Source: Franconibacter helveticus LMG 23732
GTDB taxonomy: Bacteria > Pseudomonadota > Gammaproteobacteria > Enterobacterales > Enterobacteriaceae
Assembly: GCF_000463115.2 (NCBI RefSeq)
Contig: NZ_AWFX01000045.1
Span: 186,001-250,000, forward strand
Length of the DNA stretch: 64,000 nt
Direction of reading: 5' to 3'
Position 1 is the stretch's first letter. Each line of letters begins with the position of its first letter. Of the stretch, positions 63,345 through 64,000 are shown one piece after another. A program made the translations under genes and the position numbers. The notes below the pieces were generated by a model. That model was not told where the DNA came from, ran no database searches, and saw only the letters and a list, made by a program, of their open reading frames with translations.

Positions 63345-64000
63345 TCAGTCAGCTAAAAAAAGGGGACCCATCGGCGGGCTCGGCAACATAAAGCGCGCCG
63401 GATAGTCCACCGAAACCAGATAGAGCCCTTCCGCTTTCGCCGTTGCGGCGGCAAGGGTTCTGTCCTTTGCCGCCAGCAACTCCGCCATCCAGGTTTCCGG
63501 CCGGTTGCCGCAGCCGATTTCCATCAGGCTACCCACGATATTACGCACCATATGGTGCACAAAGGCGTTCGCTTTAATATCCACCACCACGTACGCGCCG
63601 TAGCGCGTAACGTTGATGTGCATCAGGTTGCGCCAGGGCGTACGCGACTGGCACTGCACGGCGCGAAACGAGGTGAAGTCGTTTTCGCCAAGCAGGCATT
63701 GCGCGGCGCGGTGCATGCGTTCGGCGTCCAGCGGCAGATGATAATGGGTTACCCCTTGCTGCAACACCGCCGGGCGCAGGCGATGATTATAGATAACATA
63801 GCGATAACGGCGCGCCGTGGCGCTAAAACGCGCGTGAAAATCTTCCGGCACATCTTTTACCCATCGCACAGCGATGTCACCAGGTAAATTCGCATTTACG
63901 CCGAGCGTCCAGGCAGCGTCTTTACGCTGCGCGGTGGTTTCAAAGTGAACCACCTGGCCTGTGGCGTGTACGCCGGCATCGGTGCGCCCGGCGCAAAAAA
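63345..64000 (-). CDS. truA: tRNA pseudouridine(38-40) synthase (5'-truncated by window edge)
   Basis: Forms pseudouridine at positions 38-40 of the tRNA anticodon arm. The frame runs open to the window end, so about 217 of 270 residues are present. Reading upstream of the apparent GTG start gives [19 protein letters not shown], which includes the catalytic Asp of GRTDAGVH, so the enzyme is intact here. The [22 protein letters not shown] and [19 protein letters not shown] motifs are also visible. dedA follows on the same strand. Confidence 0.97.
   Translation of the reverse strand, partial: FCAGRTDAGVHATGQVVHFETTAQRKDAAWTLGVNANLPGDIAVRWVKDVPEDFHARFSATARRYRYVIYNHRLRPAVLQQGVTHYHLPLDAERMHRAAQCLLGENDFTSFRAVQCQSRTPWRNLMHINVTRYGAYVVVDIKANAFVHHMVRNIVGSLMEIGCGNRPETWMAELLAAKDRTLAAATAKAEGLYLVSVDYPARFMLPSPPMGPLFLAD

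Overview
The window is 64 kb of chromosome from a gamma-proteobacterium of the family Enterobacteriaceae. Almost every gene has a close Escherichia coli counterpart, and the order follows the E. coli nrdA-to-truA stretch (nrdAB, glpTQ, yfaYZ, men, elaABC, nuo, lrhA, alaA, yfbRSTUV, ackA-pta, yfcDEFGH, his transport, ubiX, purF, cvpA, dedD, folC, accD, dedA, truA). The coding sequence is visibly GC-rich. The missing and inserted blocks relative to E. coli suggest a Cronobacter/Enterobacter-like genus, but the genus cannot be fixed from this sequence alone. No rRNA, tRNA, CRISPR array, prophage or intact insertion sequence was found.

Layout: 1-3.4 kb, class Ia ribonucleotide reductase (nrdA, cut at the window edge; nrdB; ferredoxin yfaE). 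3.4-5.8 kb, glpTQ glycerol-3-phosphate uptake. The glpABC operon that faces glpT in E. coli is absent, and a 9-bp tandem repeat sits in the gap. 6.2-8.0 kb, yfaY and yfaZ. 8.3-9.75 kb, a monofunctional catalase (katA) where E. coli has ais-arn-pmrD. 9.75-16.8 kb, the menaquinone operon menF-D-H-B-C-E. 16.9-18.7 kb, elaB, elaA and rbn. 18.8-33.9 kb, the 13-gene nuo operon for respiratory complex I. 34.5-41.5 kb, lrhA, alaA, yfbR, yfbS, yfbT and yfbU. 41.5-45.8 kb, yfbV and the ackA-pta acetate pathway. 45.8-49.8 kb, yfcD-yfcH with folX. 50-51.9 kb, an unusual autotransporter carrying a CxxGKDR-type phosphatase as its passenger. 52.1-56.3 kb, the histidine / lysine-arginine-ornithine ABC transporter (hisP, hisM, hisQ, hisJ, argT) with two sigma-54-type promoters. 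56.6-64 kb, ubiX, purF, cvpA, dedD, folC, accD, dedA and a partial truA.

Functionally the window is mostly core metabolism: nucleotide reduction, quinone synthesis feeding complex I, overflow acetate metabolism, purine, folate and fatty-acid synthesis, and amino-acid uptake. The lineage-specific parts are the katA insertion, the loss of glpABC, inaA, yfbK-P and ais-arn at their E. coli positions, and the phosphatase-autotransporter between yfcH and hisP. That last gene is the best candidate for under-described biology. Other points of note are a katA terminator hidden inside a conserved menE coding motif, and what looks like a separate sigma-54/NtrC promoter for hisJ in addition to that of argT.
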